Part shown: piece after piece, positions 34,171-43,934 of the stretch
Numbering within the stretch: position 1 is the first letter of the stretch
How the letters are laid out: each line of letters starts with the position of its first letter
Assembly (NCBI RefSeq): GCF_002915595.1
Contig: NZ_PQGG01000036.1
Coordinates: forward strand, 1-64,000
Length of the DNA stretch: 64,000 bases
Source: Zhongshania marina
Lineage (GTDB): Bacteria > Pseudomonadota > Gammaproteobacteria > Pseudomonadales > Spongiibacteraceae
Direction of reading: 5' to 3'
Notes under the pieces: model-generated
Databases searched by the model: none
What the model was told of the DNA's origin: nothing
What the model saw: the letters and a program-made list of their open reading frames with translations, nothing else
Made by a program: the position numbers and the translations under genes

Positions 34171-35544
34171 CTACAAACCTAGCGCCTCTTCCAGCTCATT
34201 CATTGCCTCACCACTGTATACAGCAATTCGTTGCATAGACGGCAAGCTATCTCGGCAGGCGGTATAACCAATATTAATTTCATCGGCATAACTCGACATA
34301 GTGATATTCAAAGCCTGTCCATGAAACAGTACCGACGGGCCGTATATATGTTCAATTCTGGCACCATTAAAATACATACGCTGACGCGGCCCCATCACAT
34401 TAGAAATAACCAAATTAGATGCTGGCCTTAAATAGCCGCCTAAACCCAAAATCGTTTCGGTAATATAGGGTGCCAATACAATAGAGGTATATGCCTCAAT
34501 GGCATCTACCGTAAGCGTACTTTGCAATGATTTTGCAGACTCGGTCGACTGGCTTACGGCCTTCAGCCGCGCTAATGGATCATCAAGATCAGTACCCAAG
34601 GTCGCGTAAACAAAACTCAGGGCATTGCCAATGGCATCATCACCCGCCGGACGAATACTCACAGGAATCTGGCCCACTAACGATTTCTTAGGCAATACAT
34701 TCTGCTCGCTCAAATAACGACGCAATGCCGCACCGGTAACCGCAAGAAACACATCGTTAATTTTTACCCCCGCTTTATCTGCAATACGCTTCAATTGCGC
34801 CAACTCAAAACGCTGGGTTGCATAGCGACGATGCGGAGAAATTCTGCCATTCAAGACCGACTTTGGCCCTTGATAAGGGGCAAAAAGCGATGAATTAGCA
34901 TTGAGGTAGGCCTCTTTACCAAGAGTAGACAGTGCGCGGCGAATATTAGACAACCTAGCCCAAGCAGACACTTGGCTTGCAGCTGTCTGCTTTTTTAATT
35001 TTGCCGCGGCAAGTTTTTCAGGCGACGACTTTAGGCCAATTGTCCAGGGCGCAGGCATATTTCGCGCATCAGGATCGGTGCTAAAACATTTCGCCATCAA
35101 CATCGACGCCGCCATACCATCCATTTGGGCATGGTGGAGTTTTAAATAAATCGCAAAGCGACCACCCCCGATGCCTTCAATGACATAACATTGCCAAAGA
35201 GGCTTCTTTCTATCGAGTTTATGTGAGTGCAGCCGCGATACCATAATCCCCAGCTCGGCCTCGCCGCCCGGCGCTGGCAGTGCGCTGTGGCGCAGATGGT
35301 ATTCCATATCGAGTTGATCGTTGGGCGTGATTTCCCAGCGAGGGATAAGCCCCTTGGCCAAGCGATAATTAAACGGCGGTGCAAACGTAAGGGATTTTCG
35401 CCACTCAGCAACCAGGCGCTGCACAAAGCCTTCATCACCCTCTGGGCAACTCATAAAGATTAAAGGACCAAAATGCGCAGGCGCTTGTTCTTTCTCGACG
35501 TACAACCATGCGGCATCCATTGGGTTAATCGCAACGCGTTCCAT
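34171..35544 (-). CDS. wax ester synthase/diacylglycerol acyltransferase
   Basis: 457 aa WS/DGAT enzyme that esterifies acyl-CoA with fatty alcohols or diacylglycerol to make storage lipid. The catalytic HHxxxDG is HHAQMDG at residues 137-143. The family's second conserved region is seen as NVMGPRQRMYFNG (about 378-390), and the N-terminal MDAAWLYVE is typical. A palindromic operator candidate is 95 bp upstream of the start. It converges on the membrane protein gene with a shared terminator. It probably acts at the inner membrane, where lipid droplets form. Confidence 0.94.
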   Translation of the reverse strand: MERVAINPMDAAWLYVEKEQAPAHFGPLIFMSCPEGDEGFVQRLVAEWRKSLTFAPPFNYRLAKGLIPRWEITPNDQLDMEYHLRHSALPAPGGEAELGIMVSRLHSHKLDRKKPLWQCYVIEGIGGGRFAIYLKLHHAQMDGMAASMLMAKCFSTDPDARNMPAPWTIGLKSSPEKLAAAKLKKQTAASQVSAWARLSNIRRALSTLGKEAYLNANSSLFAPYQGPKSVLNGRISPHRRYATQRFELAQLKRIADKAGVKINDVFLAVTGAALRRYLSEQNVLPKKSLVGQIPVSIRPAGDDAIGNALSFVYATLGTDLDDPLARLKAVSQSTESAKSLQSTLTVDAIEAYTSIVLAPYITETILGLGGYLRPASNLVISNVMGPRQRMYFNGARIEHIYGPSVLFHGQALNITMSSYADEINIGYTACRDSLPSMQRIAVYSGEAMNELEEALGL

Positions 35545-35894
35545 AAAACTATCCTTATGTGTTGTTTCGCCGTATTACAGGCTAAATTTAGCTCGGTACC
35601 GCTCACCTACCTACAATGCAATACTTTGCGCCAAGCAGTATCGTCGTATTTGACGATATTCAAAATGGCAGGCTCTCCACCCCTCCCGCCAACTACCAGG
35701 TAGCTGAAAATACCTGACAGAAACTTTTAAACGACCAAATGTAAAGCCGAAAATATCGACTTTTCTACCTAATCTCGCCTTATTTAAGGTAAAATATTTA
35801 CATTCGATTCTTATGAAAATAGATCGTGTTGAGAGTCAAACGGCGATACCCTCTCCGCACAGATTTCGCAGTTAATATTAGGTAGGAAACACTA
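35545..35894. other. divergent regulatory region, WS/DGAT / TetR
   Basis: A 350-bp stretch without a gene. It contains the operator candidate at 35640-35657 and an AT-rich segment near 35780-35815 likely to hold the TetR gene promoter. Confidence 0.5.
35640..35657. promoter_or_regulatory. operator candidate 3 (ATCGTCG-N4-TGACGAT)
   Basis: ATCGTCG-TATT-TGACGAT has one mismatch in the right arm and is extended by a T/A pair outside. It lies 95 bp upstream of the WS/DGAT start and 237 bp upstream of the TetR start. Confidence 0.65.
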
Positions 35895-36506
35895 TTGTCC
35901 ACCCGTAAAGCAAGTAACAAGAACGCCAGAAATATCATTCTTGAGGTGTCGACCCAGCTCTTTGCCAGACACGGTTTTGACGGCGTAACCATGCGCCAGA
36001 TTGCGACCGAATCAGGCTTTTCTATGCCATCAATTTACCATCACTTTGGCAATAAAGAAGACCTATTCAAAGCCGTTGAAGAAGAAATGTACAGTGCTCA
36101 CGCAGCAAACCTGCTACACCAGATCAACGCCAATGCCACCCCTGAAGAGCGTTTAAATAAATTCCTCTTCGCCATGTTTGAGCGCCTAGACTCAAACCCA
36201 GACTACCTAAAACTCCTGCAGCGAAACCTAGTAGACGGCTGGGAAGAAAACCAAGTTTTCCTCGTCGAAATGTCCCTGCAAAACGTAGTCAATGAACTTC
36301 GCCTGCTTCTCAATCAATACTCCCCAGGCAAAGGGGATGGCATTACGCCAGTAGCTATTTTTTCGATGATTCTCGGCTTTGTTACCATGACGCCGGTAAT
36401 ACGCCATCTCAAAAATAACGCAGCAAGCATCAGTGAAGACGACCCTCTACAGCGCAAAGTATTCGTCAATGCGGTGATGGATTTCATCAAATCTAACCAG
36501 CAATAA
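35895..36506 (+). CDS. TetR-family transcriptional regulator
   Basis: 203 aa. Helix-turn-helix at about residues 28-58 (VTMRQIATESGFSMPSIYHHFGNKEDLF), followed by a helical effector domain. It starts with TTG at 35895, preceded by AGGAAA. It sits between two copies of the 18-bp palindrome (35640 and 36571), which makes it one candidate for the protein that binds that motif; TetR dimers commonly bind palindromes of this size. The other candidate is the LuxR-type protein at 37523. Confidence 0.9.
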   Translation: MSTRKASNKNARNIILEVSTQLFARHGFDGVTMRQIATESGFSMPSIYHHFGNKEDLFKAVEEEMYSAHAANLLHQINANATPEERLNKFLFAMFERLDSNPDYLKLLQRNLVDGWEENQVFLVEMSLQNVVNELRLLLNQYSPGKGDGITPVAIFSMILGFVTMTPVIRHLKNNAASISEDDPLQRKVFVNAVMDFIKSNQQ

Positions 36507-36570
36507 ATTGCCACCGAGAAAGACCATTTTAGTGCTGTAAGTTGCCAAATCCACACACGATAGCTGCAAA

Positions 36571-36588
36571 CTCGTCGCATCCGACGAG
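36571..36588. promoter_or_regulatory. operator candidate 4 (CTCGTCG-N4-CGACGAG)
   Basis: CTCGTCG-CATC-CGACGAG is perfectly symmetric, with the outer A/T pair replaced by C/G. It lies 73 bp upstream of the SDR start at 36662. Confidence 0.65.
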
Positions 36589-36661
36589 ACAGCAAATCTC
36601 CTTACTCCTTAGTATTAGGGCTTATTTTTTCACCCCAAAATAAGTGACTCAGGAGACCGTA

Positions 36662-37423
36662 ATGGCTGGGCAAGTTTTGTTTATCACAGGTGCAGGAAGC
36701 GGCATCGGTCAGCTCTCGGCAAAACGGGCTCTGCAAAGCGGCTGGAAGGTCGCCGCCGTCGACGTCAACCAGCAAGGTTTAGATGCATTAGGTGCAAACT
36801 CCGACACGCTCCTAAAGCTACTCTGCGATATTACCGACCCACTCGCGGTTCAAAGCGCCGTCGAGCAATGTGAAAACATTCTTGGCCCCATCGACAGATT
36901 AACCAACGCCGCAGCGATTATGCCCCTGAGTGAAATCATGGATCAGGGTGGCGACATGATCCACCGCATTATGAACATCAACTACGGTGGCATGGTCAAC
37001 GTCAGCCAAGCTGCTCTGCCCAAAATGCTAGCGCGCGGACGGGGCGAGTTTATAAATTACGCATCAATGGCTGGGCACTGGCCCATTTTATATATGGGCG
37101 CCTACAATGCCTCTAAACATGCTGTTGCGGCCTACACCGAAGTACTGTTTCACGAAACCCGCAATAGCGGTGTGCGCATAGTTTGTGTTTGCCCCCCCAT
37201 TGTGGCAACCCCCCTACTTGAGCAAGCCAAAAGCTGCTGGCCCAAAATTTTTGACATCTTTCCACCCATCACGCCAGAAACCGTTCTCGATGAAATAGAA
37301 CGCAAATTACCTGGCAAATCGCTGTGGGTATTCCCTGGCCCAATGACCAGAATGAGCTGGATTTTGCGGCGCTGGATGCCAAGTACCGTATGGCGACTGG
37401 TGCACCGTATCGAAAAGCGCTGA
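36662..37423 (+). CDS. short-chain dehydrogenase/reductase
   Basis: 253 aa SDR with cofactor motif TGAGSGIG (about residues 9-16) and catalytic YNASK (about 150-154) preceded by a Ser in YASMAG. The usual NAG triad reads NAAA, an uncommon variant. An acidic residue in VAAVDVN suggests NAD(H). The ATG at 36662 has AGGAG (36651-36655) 6 nt upstream; a GTG at 36644 would add six residues but has no ribosome site. The C-terminal tail MSWILRRWMPSTVWRLV is hydrophobic and basic and may associate with the membrane. Confidence 0.9.
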   Translation: MAGQVLFITGAGSGIGQLSAKRALQSGWKVAAVDVNQQGLDALGANSDTLLKLLCDITDPLAVQSAVEQCENILGPIDRLTNAAAIMPLSEIMDQGGDMIHRIMNINYGGMVNVSQAALPKMLARGRGEFINYASMAGHWPILYMGAYNASKHAVAAYTEVLFHETRNSGVRIVCVCPPIVATPLLEQAKSCWPKIFDIFPPITPETVLDEIERKLPGKSLWVFPGPMTRMSWILRRWMPSTVWRLVHRIEKR

Positions 37424-37522
37424 ACGCGTTGACCCCGAGTATTGATTCTGCAAAACTCTTATCACTAAATAACGATGAGAGACACGGAGCTTTAGCCCTA
37501 AAAGCGACGCTGCGACCACTAC

Positions 37523-40264
37523 ATGAGCAGAAAAAAAGCCAACAACGTGCCCAAAAAAGTAGCGCCGAGCGCCTCGGAAAATACTAGTCAAGCCAATGCC
37601 AGCAAACACAATCTCAGCTCTCGTATCGCCAAGGCAAAAACCATTCCGCCACGACGGGCCGCAAACAGCTTAACGCGGCAATGCATCGCAGATTACGAGC
37701 AAGACCTAGATGCCAGCCGCCTTGTTGTCATACAAGCGCCGGCGGGCTTCGGCAAAACAACGGCAATGATGCAGCTCGTAGATGCAGATCGCCGAATGGG
37801 CAATGCAGTCGCATGGCTGACCTTAGACGACAGCGATAACGACGTATCCCGTTTTTTGCGTGGTTTCACCTTGGCAATGGCAAACGCCAATCCAGAGACT
37901 CCCCTACCCGGCACTAGCACCTCTCGCAATGCCGAGCTGGCCAACTGGATTATCGACAGCATTGAGGCTGCCGAAAACCCCACTAGTATTTATTTCGACA
38001 ATTTCGAAGTTCTGCAAAACCCTGTCGTAATTGGTCTAATACAACGCGGCACCAACTCTTTGCCGCCCGGCTCACGCTGTATTATTGGCAGCAGAAGAAG
38101 TCCCGACCTAGGCTTGGCCAAATTGCGCGCCAAAGGTCAATTGATAGAATTCAATGCCAATGATTTACGATTTTCTCAAGAAGAAGCCGCCTCATACCTT
38201 AGCTCACAACGCGGCGTTAATCTCAATACCCAGCAGCTAAACCACTTATACAGCAGCACAGAAGGTTGGGCTGTCGCCCTGTCGCTTGCCTCAATGGCAC
38301 TTCACGGCCGCAGCAATACCGACGAATTCATCAATTCCTTTTCAGGATCTAACGCCGCTGTTGCATCGTACCTCGCCGAAGATGTATTGAGCGCACTACC
38401 TGAAGATGTACAAAAGTTTTTATTACAAATTAGTATTTTGGACGAGATCAAAGAAGATTTATGTAACGCCCTCTGCCAACGTGAAGACAGCCTCACCTTG
38501 CTACAGCAGCTCTATGAACAAAATATTTTCGTCTCGCTAGCGGATGAGCAAAATCAAGTTTACAGCTTCCATGCGCTTTTCCATGACTTTCTGAGCAACC
38601 AGCTCCGCAAGGAATACCCTCAAGAAGTAGCCACCTTGCATGCCCGTGCCGCAGATGTATACCTCGCGGACGACCGCCCCATACCCGGCATACGCCACTG
38701 CCTAAAATCGGAACAATATACTCGGTCAATCGAGCTTATTCGGAAAAATACCAAACGCTTTTTAAATGATGGTCGACTGCGTTTGCTCGCCGGATTTCTA
38801 GCGCATTTACCCAATAGTGAAATTGAAAACAATCCCGACTTAAAACTGATTAAAGCCTGGAGTACAGCGTTTACCAGAAGCCCGCGAGAAGCGCTGAATA
38901 TTATTGGTGAGCTCAATCCAGAAGCCTTAACAAATGACGACACCGCTAATCTGATGGTGCTACGACCAATGCTATTAGGCATGATGGATAATATCGACGA
39001 AGGTCATCGACTAGGCTTGGACGCGCTGCCCATTGTTAGCAAGGACAATCATTTTGCCCGAGCCATGTTGTCTCAAGCACTGACACAAACCAGTATTATT
39101 ATGGGCGAGCACGACGCAGCCCGAGGCTATGTAGACCAAGCGCGAGGAAGTGAATCTGGCGGTGCCGGCACCTTTGGCGCCGTGCTCGCAGAATCTGCCG
39201 AAGGCTTGCTAGATTTAATGAAGGGCCATTTAAAGCAAGCCACCCAACGCATGCGACATGCAATGGACACATTTTCCGCGTCGCGCAAAGGAGACCGCCG
39301 AGGCATTACTCTTGCAGCCATTCAGCTTGGCGAAGCATTATATGAAGCGGATGAAATAGACGAAGCCCGAAAACTATTCGACGCTTACGCACCCCTAGTG
39401 CGCGACATCGGTCCGGCAGACGCTCTGATAAGCGCCCACATCCTCCATGCCAGAATCCTTTTCGACACCGATCACGATAGCGCCTTTGAATTATTAACCG
39501 AGCTAGAAAATCGAGGTCACGCCCTACAACTTCCTAGAGTAGTTGCCTCTGCACGATTACAACGTGCCAATTTTTGGCTTAGCAATGGCAATATCGACGG
39601 CGCCGATGAACAAATTAGACTCGCTGAGCAAGGCTTTAACTGGCCCGATCTGAGCACTCGCTGGTATATCGCCAACGACAGCCTAACACCGGAAATATGC
39701 CGCCTACGCTGGAACTTACGCAGCGGAAAAGTGGGGCTGGCACTACCAAAACTCAGAGACGCGCTAAAAGAAGCAGAACGCACCCAGCACGTCAGACGCG
39801 CCTTAAAATTAAGAATTTTACTCGCCGAAGCCCAGCACGAAGATGGTCAGCGCAATATGGCGCTTCGCACAATGGGTCGCGCCGTACGTATGGCAAATGA
39901 AGAAGGCTTTATACGCACATTTATAGAAGAAGGGCCAAAAGTCACGTCACTATTGCGCGACATGCAGCAACAGGGCTCAGACGCTGACTTCTCTTTAGGG
40001 GAGAATCTAGAACGGCGGCTTTCCAGCCTTTCGCAGCAAACCAATGCCGCCGTCGGAAATATGCCCGCCGACCCACTAACACCCAAAGAGCTACAGGTCT
40101 TGGCACTACTAGCCGAAGGTCTATCTAATATTGCAATGTCAGAACGCTTATTCGTTTCTGAATCAACGGTTCGCACCCACCTCCGTAGCATCAACCTCAA
40201 ATTAAACGCAGGTAACCGCACCGAAGCAGTAGTGATAGCACGCCGTATGGGCTTAATCACTTAA
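37523..40264 (+). CDS. MalT-like LuxR-family transcriptional activator
   Basis: 913 aa STAND-type regulator. The N-terminal NTPase has Walker A APAGFGKTT (residues 72-80) and Walker B-like SIYFDNFE (about 153-160). The middle is alpha-helical and TPR-like (about 400-830), and the C-terminus is a LuxR helix-turn-helix (LTPKELQVLALLAEGLSN to VRTHLRSINLKL, about 850-900). Such large activators multimerise on ATP and inducer binding and activate promoters from upstream sites. It starts 99 nt after the SDR gene. Six palindromes at 60-180 bp upstream of genes around it suit an activator, making it a leading candidate for binding them, but this is inference. It is not an autoinducer receptor of the short LuxR type. 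Confidence 0.93.
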   Translation: MSRKKANNVPKKVAPSASENTSQANASKHNLSSRIAKAKTIPPRRAANSLTRQCIADYEQDLDASRLVVIQAPAGFGKTTAMMQLVDADRRMGNAVAWLTLDDSDNDVSRFLRGFTLAMANANPETPLPGTSTSRNAELANWIIDSIEAAENPTSIYFDNFEVLQNPVVIGLIQRGTNSLPPGSRCIIGSRRSPDLGLAKLRAKGQLIEFNANDLRFSQEEAASYLSSQRGVNLNTQQLNHLYSSTEGWAVALSLASMALHGRSNTDEFINSFSGSNAAVASYLAEDVLSALPEDVQKFLLQISILDEIKEDLCNALCQREDSLTLLQQLYEQNIFVSLADEQNQVYSFHALFHDFLSNQLRKEYPQEVATLHARAADVYLADDRPIPGIRHCLKSEQYTRSIELIRKNTKRFLNDGRLRLLAGFLAHLPNSEIENNPDLKLIKAWSTAFTRSPREALNIIGELNPEALTNDDTANLMVLRPMLLGMMDNIDEGHRLGLDALPIVSKDNHFARAMLSQALTQTSIIMGEHDAARGYVDQARGSESGGAGTFGAVLAESAEGLLDLMKGHLKQATQRMRHAMDTFSASRKGDRRGITLAAIQLGEALYEADEIDEARKLFDAYAPLVRDIGPADALISAHILHARILFDTDHDSAFELLTELENRGHALQLPRVVASARLQRANFWLSNGNIDGADEQIRLAEQGFNWPDLSTRWYIANDSLTPEICRLRWNLRSGKVGLALPKLRDALKEAERTQHVRRALKLRILLAEAQHEDGQRNMALRTMGRAVRMANEEGFIRTFIEEGPKVTSLLRDMQQQGSDADFSLGENLERRLSSLSQQTNAAVGNMPADPLTPKELQVLALLAEGLSNIAMSERLFVSESTVRTHLRSINLKLNAGNRTEAVVIARRMGLIT

Positions 40265-40425
40265 GTACGCGCAACGCGTGTTAAACAAAGCCTGCGCAGC
40301 GCATCCAAGTAGTGGTGATTTATTCTCTAAATCACATGAGTAAACCTAAAGTCGCAGCTAGATTGATTTGTGGCTAGGCAGCAGCATGATCATGTCATAC
40401 CTTTCGGATTACCTAAGGATCCGCC

Positions 40426-40679
40426 ATGAGCATGCATCGAAAAATAATCACACTAACAGAACAACAAGAAACTTGGTGAAGCGTCAGATTGATGATGGCC
40501 AATTCGGCAACGACAGCGAATACATCTGCCACCCCATCAGGCAAGATCAGCATTCCCAAGAGCGCCTTTTCGAATTTAGACAGGCACTTAAGAAGGGTGA
40601 GGCCAGCGGTAAATCGCGCCCGCTAGATATGTCTGCTGTTAAAAGAACTGGACGTAAACTTATCAAAGCTGCTGACTAG
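40426..40679 (+). pseudogene. parD: frameshifted ParD-type antitoxin
   Basis: From ATG 40426 (AAGGA upstream) the frame reads MSMHRKIITLTEQQETW and stops at TGA 40477. Reading on in the next frame gives VKRQIDDGQFGNDSEYICH and then a ParD-like C-terminus ending KRTGRKLIKAAD. Loss of one G within TGGGTG near 40475 would explain the break. ParD is the DNA-binding antitoxin of the ParDE pair. A parE remnant follows directly, so the whole module is decayed rather than this being a sequencing slip alone. Confidence 0.8.
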
Positions 40680-40846
40680 AGCGCGGCCTTGAAATAGCGC
40701 CAGAGACGGAATCTGATCTCGTCGATATTTAGCTCTACACTTGCGCCGAGTGGGGTGTTGATCAAGCGGATAAGTAATTGGATCAAATAAAGTGGGCCGA
40801 GGAAGCTCCAGATTTTGATGACGATACCGTTCTGAAAAATGTGTAA
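40680..40846 (+). pseudogene. parE: ParE-type toxin remnant
   Basis: One frame from about 40688 gives LEIAPETESDLVDI, a TAG stop (40730), LYTCAEWGVDQADK, a TAA stop (40775), then LDQIKWAEEAPDFDDDTVLKNV and a final stop at 40844. The first blocks match the RelE/ParE toxin pattern, with both stops at positions normally occupied by Tyr (DIYLYT, DKYL). The C-terminal part of the toxin is missing. With the frameshifted parD upstream this is a dead toxin-antitoxin module. Confidence 0.7.
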
Positions 40847-40927
40847 GCGGGCGTTTAAAATTGCAGAAAACCGCTAACTCCCGTTCAGTTTTAAGTTTTT
40901 ACCGTCCTGCAATTTCCCAATCAACCA

Positions 40928-40985
40928 GCGCTTATTCACTCCAAAACCGCTACAGCATTTTAGAGTGAACAGCGCCGAACTTTAC
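40928..40985. terminator. hairpin downstream of acyl-CoA ligase gene
   Basis: GCGC...TTCACTC (40928-40941) pairs with GAGTGAA...GCGC (40973-40985) across about 30 nt. There is no clear T-run. It is a possible end of the minus-strand ligase transcript. Confidence 0.35.
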
Positions 40986-40987
40986 CG

Positions 40988-42556
40988 CTATTGCGCCAGC
41001 TTGCGGTACTCATCAATGAGCAAACGCTTTAGCAATTTGCCATTTGGCTCGCGTGGCAGCTCAGCGCGAAAGTCGATTTCTCGCGGGCACTTGATTGACG
41101 ACAATTGCTCGCGACAGTAGTCCTTAAGCTCTTCTACCAAGGCATCGCTCGGCTCAATGCCCGGCTCCAGTTGCACCACCGCGCGTACTTCTTCGCCAAA
41201 ATCAGGATGTGGTGTACCGATAACGGCAACATCATAAATTGCTGGATGACTAATCATCCAGTTTTCGGTTTCTTGCGGGTATACATTCACGCCGCCAGAA
41301 ATAATCATATTGCTCTTGCGATCGGTGAGGTACAAAAAGCCTTCTTCATCTAAATGGCCAATATCGCCTACGGTAGACCAGCCTTTATCGTTGAAGGCTT
41401 CAGCAGTTTTCGACTCATCATTGTGATAGCTAAATTTCGTGCCGTCGGCAAAATACACCAAGCCGTCTTCGCCAGCCGGTAATTCATTGCCCTCTTCATC
41501 TAGAATATGTGGCACGCCTAGTAGTGGCCGCCCCACGGTGCCCGGATGATCGAGCCACGCCTTGCTATCGGTAAAGGTCATGCCGATCGCCTCGGTGCAG
41601 GAGTAGTATTCAAAAATAATTGGCCCCCACCAATCGATCATGGCTTGCTTGGTGGCAATAGGGCACGGCGCTGCCGCGTGAACCGCCACTTTTTGTGACG
41701 ATAAATCGTAGCGATCTCTGACTTCTTTCGGCAAACCCAAAATTCTATGGAACATCGTTGGTACCCACTGACTATGGGTAACACCGTATTTTTCGATAGC
41801 CGCCAAAGCGCCCTCGGCATCGAATTTTTCCATAATAATCACTGTGCCGCCTAGGGTGGTCACGCCCTGCCCCCACTTCATCGGCGCGGCGTGATAATGC
41901 GGTGCGGGTGAAAGGTAAACAGAATCTTCGCCAACCCCAAAACCTCTTTGCATCAAGGTGGCAATCATAGACGAACTACCCAAAGGCAAGCCGGTCATCG
42001 CTGGCTTAACGCCTTTTGGCTTACCTGTAGTGCCCGATGAATACAGCATTTCGCTGCCCTCAAAGGTGCCTTTAATTGGGCTGGCTTCAAAGGCGGAAAT
42101 CGCATCATCCAAGACTTGCAATCCGGCCACTGGGTCTAAACTATAAATGCGCGGTGGGTTCTCAATACCGCGAATCGCGTCCAATACGGGGCCAGCGGTT
42201 TTAGCACTAACAATAAGCACCTTTGCTTCACAATCACTTACAATATACGCCGCTTCAGCAGGCGTCAGACGCGTACTAACAAAGGTATAGTACAAGCCGG
42301 CGTAATGAGCGCCCCATTGCACGGCTGGGCATTCCAAACGATTTTCGAGCATATAGGCAACGTGCTCACCGGTCTTTAGCCCCAACCACTGGTACATGCG
42401 GCCTAGGCGGTTTGCAAAAGCATCTAGCTCGCCATAACTCATACTTTGGCCAGATTCAGCCATCGTCACCGCTGCCTTATCAGCAAGACGTGGCAGTAAA
42501 CCGCCTGGGAACGCAGTGGCTGGCGATGGTGTTTGTTGTGCTTGTTCTTGTTTCAA
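40988..42556 (-). CDS. AMP-dependent acyl-CoA synthetase/ligase
   Basis: 522 aa ANL-superfamily ligase. P-loop-like YSSGTTGKPKG (residues 172-182), adenine-site EYYSCTEAIG (about 310-319), STVGDIGHLDEEGFLYLTDRK (about 385-405) and C-terminal PREPNGKLLKR, whose Lys is the adenylation lysine. It activates a carboxylic acid to its CoA thioester. The length and motifs fit medium/long-chain, bile-acid or cyclic-acid CoA ligases; the substrate is not readable. It is divergent from an acyl-CoA dehydrogenase gene, with an operator candidate between them. Confidence 0.93.
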   Translation of the reverse strand: MKQEQAQQTPSPATAFPGGLLPRLADKAAVTMAESGQSMSYGELDAFANRLGRMYQWLGLKTGEHVAYMLENRLECPAVQWGAHYAGLYYTFVSTRLTPAEAAYIVSDCEAKVLIVSAKTAGPVLDAIRGIENPPRIYSLDPVAGLQVLDDAISAFEASPIKGTFEGSEMLYSSGTTGKPKGVKPAMTGLPLGSSSMIATLMQRGFGVGEDSVYLSPAPHYHAAPMKWGQGVTTLGGTVIIMEKFDAEGALAAIEKYGVTHSQWVPTMFHRILGLPKEVRDRYDLSSQKVAVHAAAPCPIATKQAMIDWWGPIIFEYYSCTEAIGMTFTDSKAWLDHPGTVGRPLLGVPHILDEEGNELPAGEDGLVYFADGTKFSYHNDESKTAEAFNDKGWSTVGDIGHLDEEGFLYLTDRKSNMIISGGVNVYPQETENWMISHPAIYDVAVIGTPHPDFGEEVRAVVQLEPGIEPSDALVEELKDYCREQLSSIKCPREIDFRAELPREPNGKLLKRLLIDEYRKLAQ

Positions 42557-42688
42557 AGCGGACCTCCCACAAAAACCTTGTGGCTATTTGACTAAGTGAT
42601 AACAATGTCGAAATTCTTTGGTCATTTCTTACGTTAAATAGACCGAATCGCAGTTACATTGATTCTTAGCAAAATACACCAAGAAGGA

Positions 42689-42706
42689 ATCGTCGGAAGC
42701 GACGAT
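42689..42706. promoter_or_regulatory. operator candidate 5 (ATCGTCG-N4-CGACGAT)
   Basis: ATCGTCG-GAAG-CGACGAT is a perfect match between divergent genes, 132 bp upstream of the acyl-CoA ligase start and 61 bp upstream of the acyl-CoA dehydrogenase start. Confidence 0.75.
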
Positions 42707-42767
42707 AACAGCATTCCAGTGGCGACATACCATAGATACATGTCTCACAACATGTATAACTAAGCCC

Positions 42768-43922
42768 ATGATGATAGAAAATTACCGCCCAAATTGGATG
42801 GACGAAGAATTAGACGCTGTTCAAGATATGACACGCCGCTTCGTTGCCGAACACATTACCCCAAAGCAAGAAAAATGGTACGAGCAAGGTTATACAGACC
42901 GCGAAGTCTGGCTAAAAGCGGGTGAACTCGGCATTCTTGCCCCAGATATTTCAGCCGAATACGGCGGCTCTGGCGGACACTTTGGCCATGAAGCGGTTAT
43001 CGGCCACGAGCTATGCGTCTCGGGTGATAGTAGCTGGCGCACCTGTAAGCAAATTCATGTTATTGCGGCCCACTATATTGAGCGCTACGGCACCGAGGAG
43101 CAAAAACAACGCTGGCTCCCAGGTATTTGCAGTGGCGAATTAATCGCGGGCATGGGCATGACCGAGCCCGACGGCGGCACTGATTTACAAAACATGCGCA
43201 CCAAGGCCATTCGCGACGGTGACAATTACCGGATCAGCGGCTCAAAAACCTTTATCACCAACGGTTCAACCGCCGACATCTTAATTCTGGCGACAAAAAC
43301 CGACCCCAGCCAAAAAGCTAAGGGCGTTTCACTCTTCATTTTTGAAACCAAAACCCCAGGCTTCAGCGTGAGCAAGCGCCTGAAAAAAATTGGCTTGCAC
43401 GGCTCCGACACCGCAGAATTATTCTTCGACGACTGTGTTGTGCCAGCCGACCGTTTACTCGGCGAAGTAGAAGGCAAGGGTTTTTATCAAATGATGCAAG
43501 ACCTTACCTATGAGCGGGCATTAACTGGCGTGAATTGCGCTGCGGTCATGGAGCACGCTCTTAACGTCTCTGCAGAGTACGCCCACGAGCGCAAAATGTT
43601 TGGCGGTAAATTAATAGACTTGCAAAACACTCGCTTTGTACTGGCCGAGGTAAAAACCCAAGCAACGATTGCACGGGTTTTTGTCGACTTTACCGTTGAA
43701 CAAATGATCAAAGGTAATATGACCAGCGACCTCGCCTCCATGAGTAAATGGTGGATGAGTGACACCCACAGCGAAGTGATTAACCGTTGCTTACAACTCT
43801 TCGGTGGCCACGGCTATATACTCGAATACCCAATTGCGCGTATGTATGTCGATGCTCGTATTGAGTCTATTTACGCCGGCGCCAATGAAGTACTAAAAGA
43901 CCTCATTGGGCGTAATATCTAA
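42768..43922 (+). CDS. acyl-CoA dehydrogenase
   Basis: 384 aa flavoprotein of standard ACAD length. Signature MGMTEPDGGTDL (about residues 127-138), ITNGSTADI in the FAD region, and a C-terminal QLFGGHGYILEYPIARMYVDARI block. The residue in the catalytic base position lies in IESIYAGANEVLKD (Glu). It introduces a 2,3-double bond into an acyl-CoA, probably the product of the divergent ligase. It begins ATGATG at 42768. It lies in the same putative regulon as the ligase through the shared palindrome. Confidence 0.94.
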   Translation: MMIENYRPNWMDEELDAVQDMTRRFVAEHITPKQEKWYEQGYTDREVWLKAGELGILAPDISAEYGGSGGHFGHEAVIGHELCVSGDSSWRTCKQIHVIAAHYIERYGTEEQKQRWLPGICSGELIAGMGMTEPDGGTDLQNMRTKAIRDGDNYRISGSKTFITNGSTADILILATKTDPSQKAKGVSLFIFETKTPGFSVSKRLKKIGLHGSDTAELFFDDCVVPADRLLGEVEGKGFYQMMQDLTYERALTGVNCAAVMEHALNVSAEYAHERKMFGGKLIDLQNTRFVLAEVKTQATIARVFVDFTVEQMIKGNMTSDLASMSKWWMSDTHSEVINRCLQLFGGHGYILEYPIARMYVDARIESIYAGANEVLKDLIGRNI

Positions 43923-43934
43923 AGCCTCACTCCA

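Noticed and set aside
37523-40264. Quorum-sensing LuxR receptor
   Set aside because: At 913 aa with an NTPase and TPR-like region it is MalT/LAL type; no autoinducer-binding domain or luxI gene is present.
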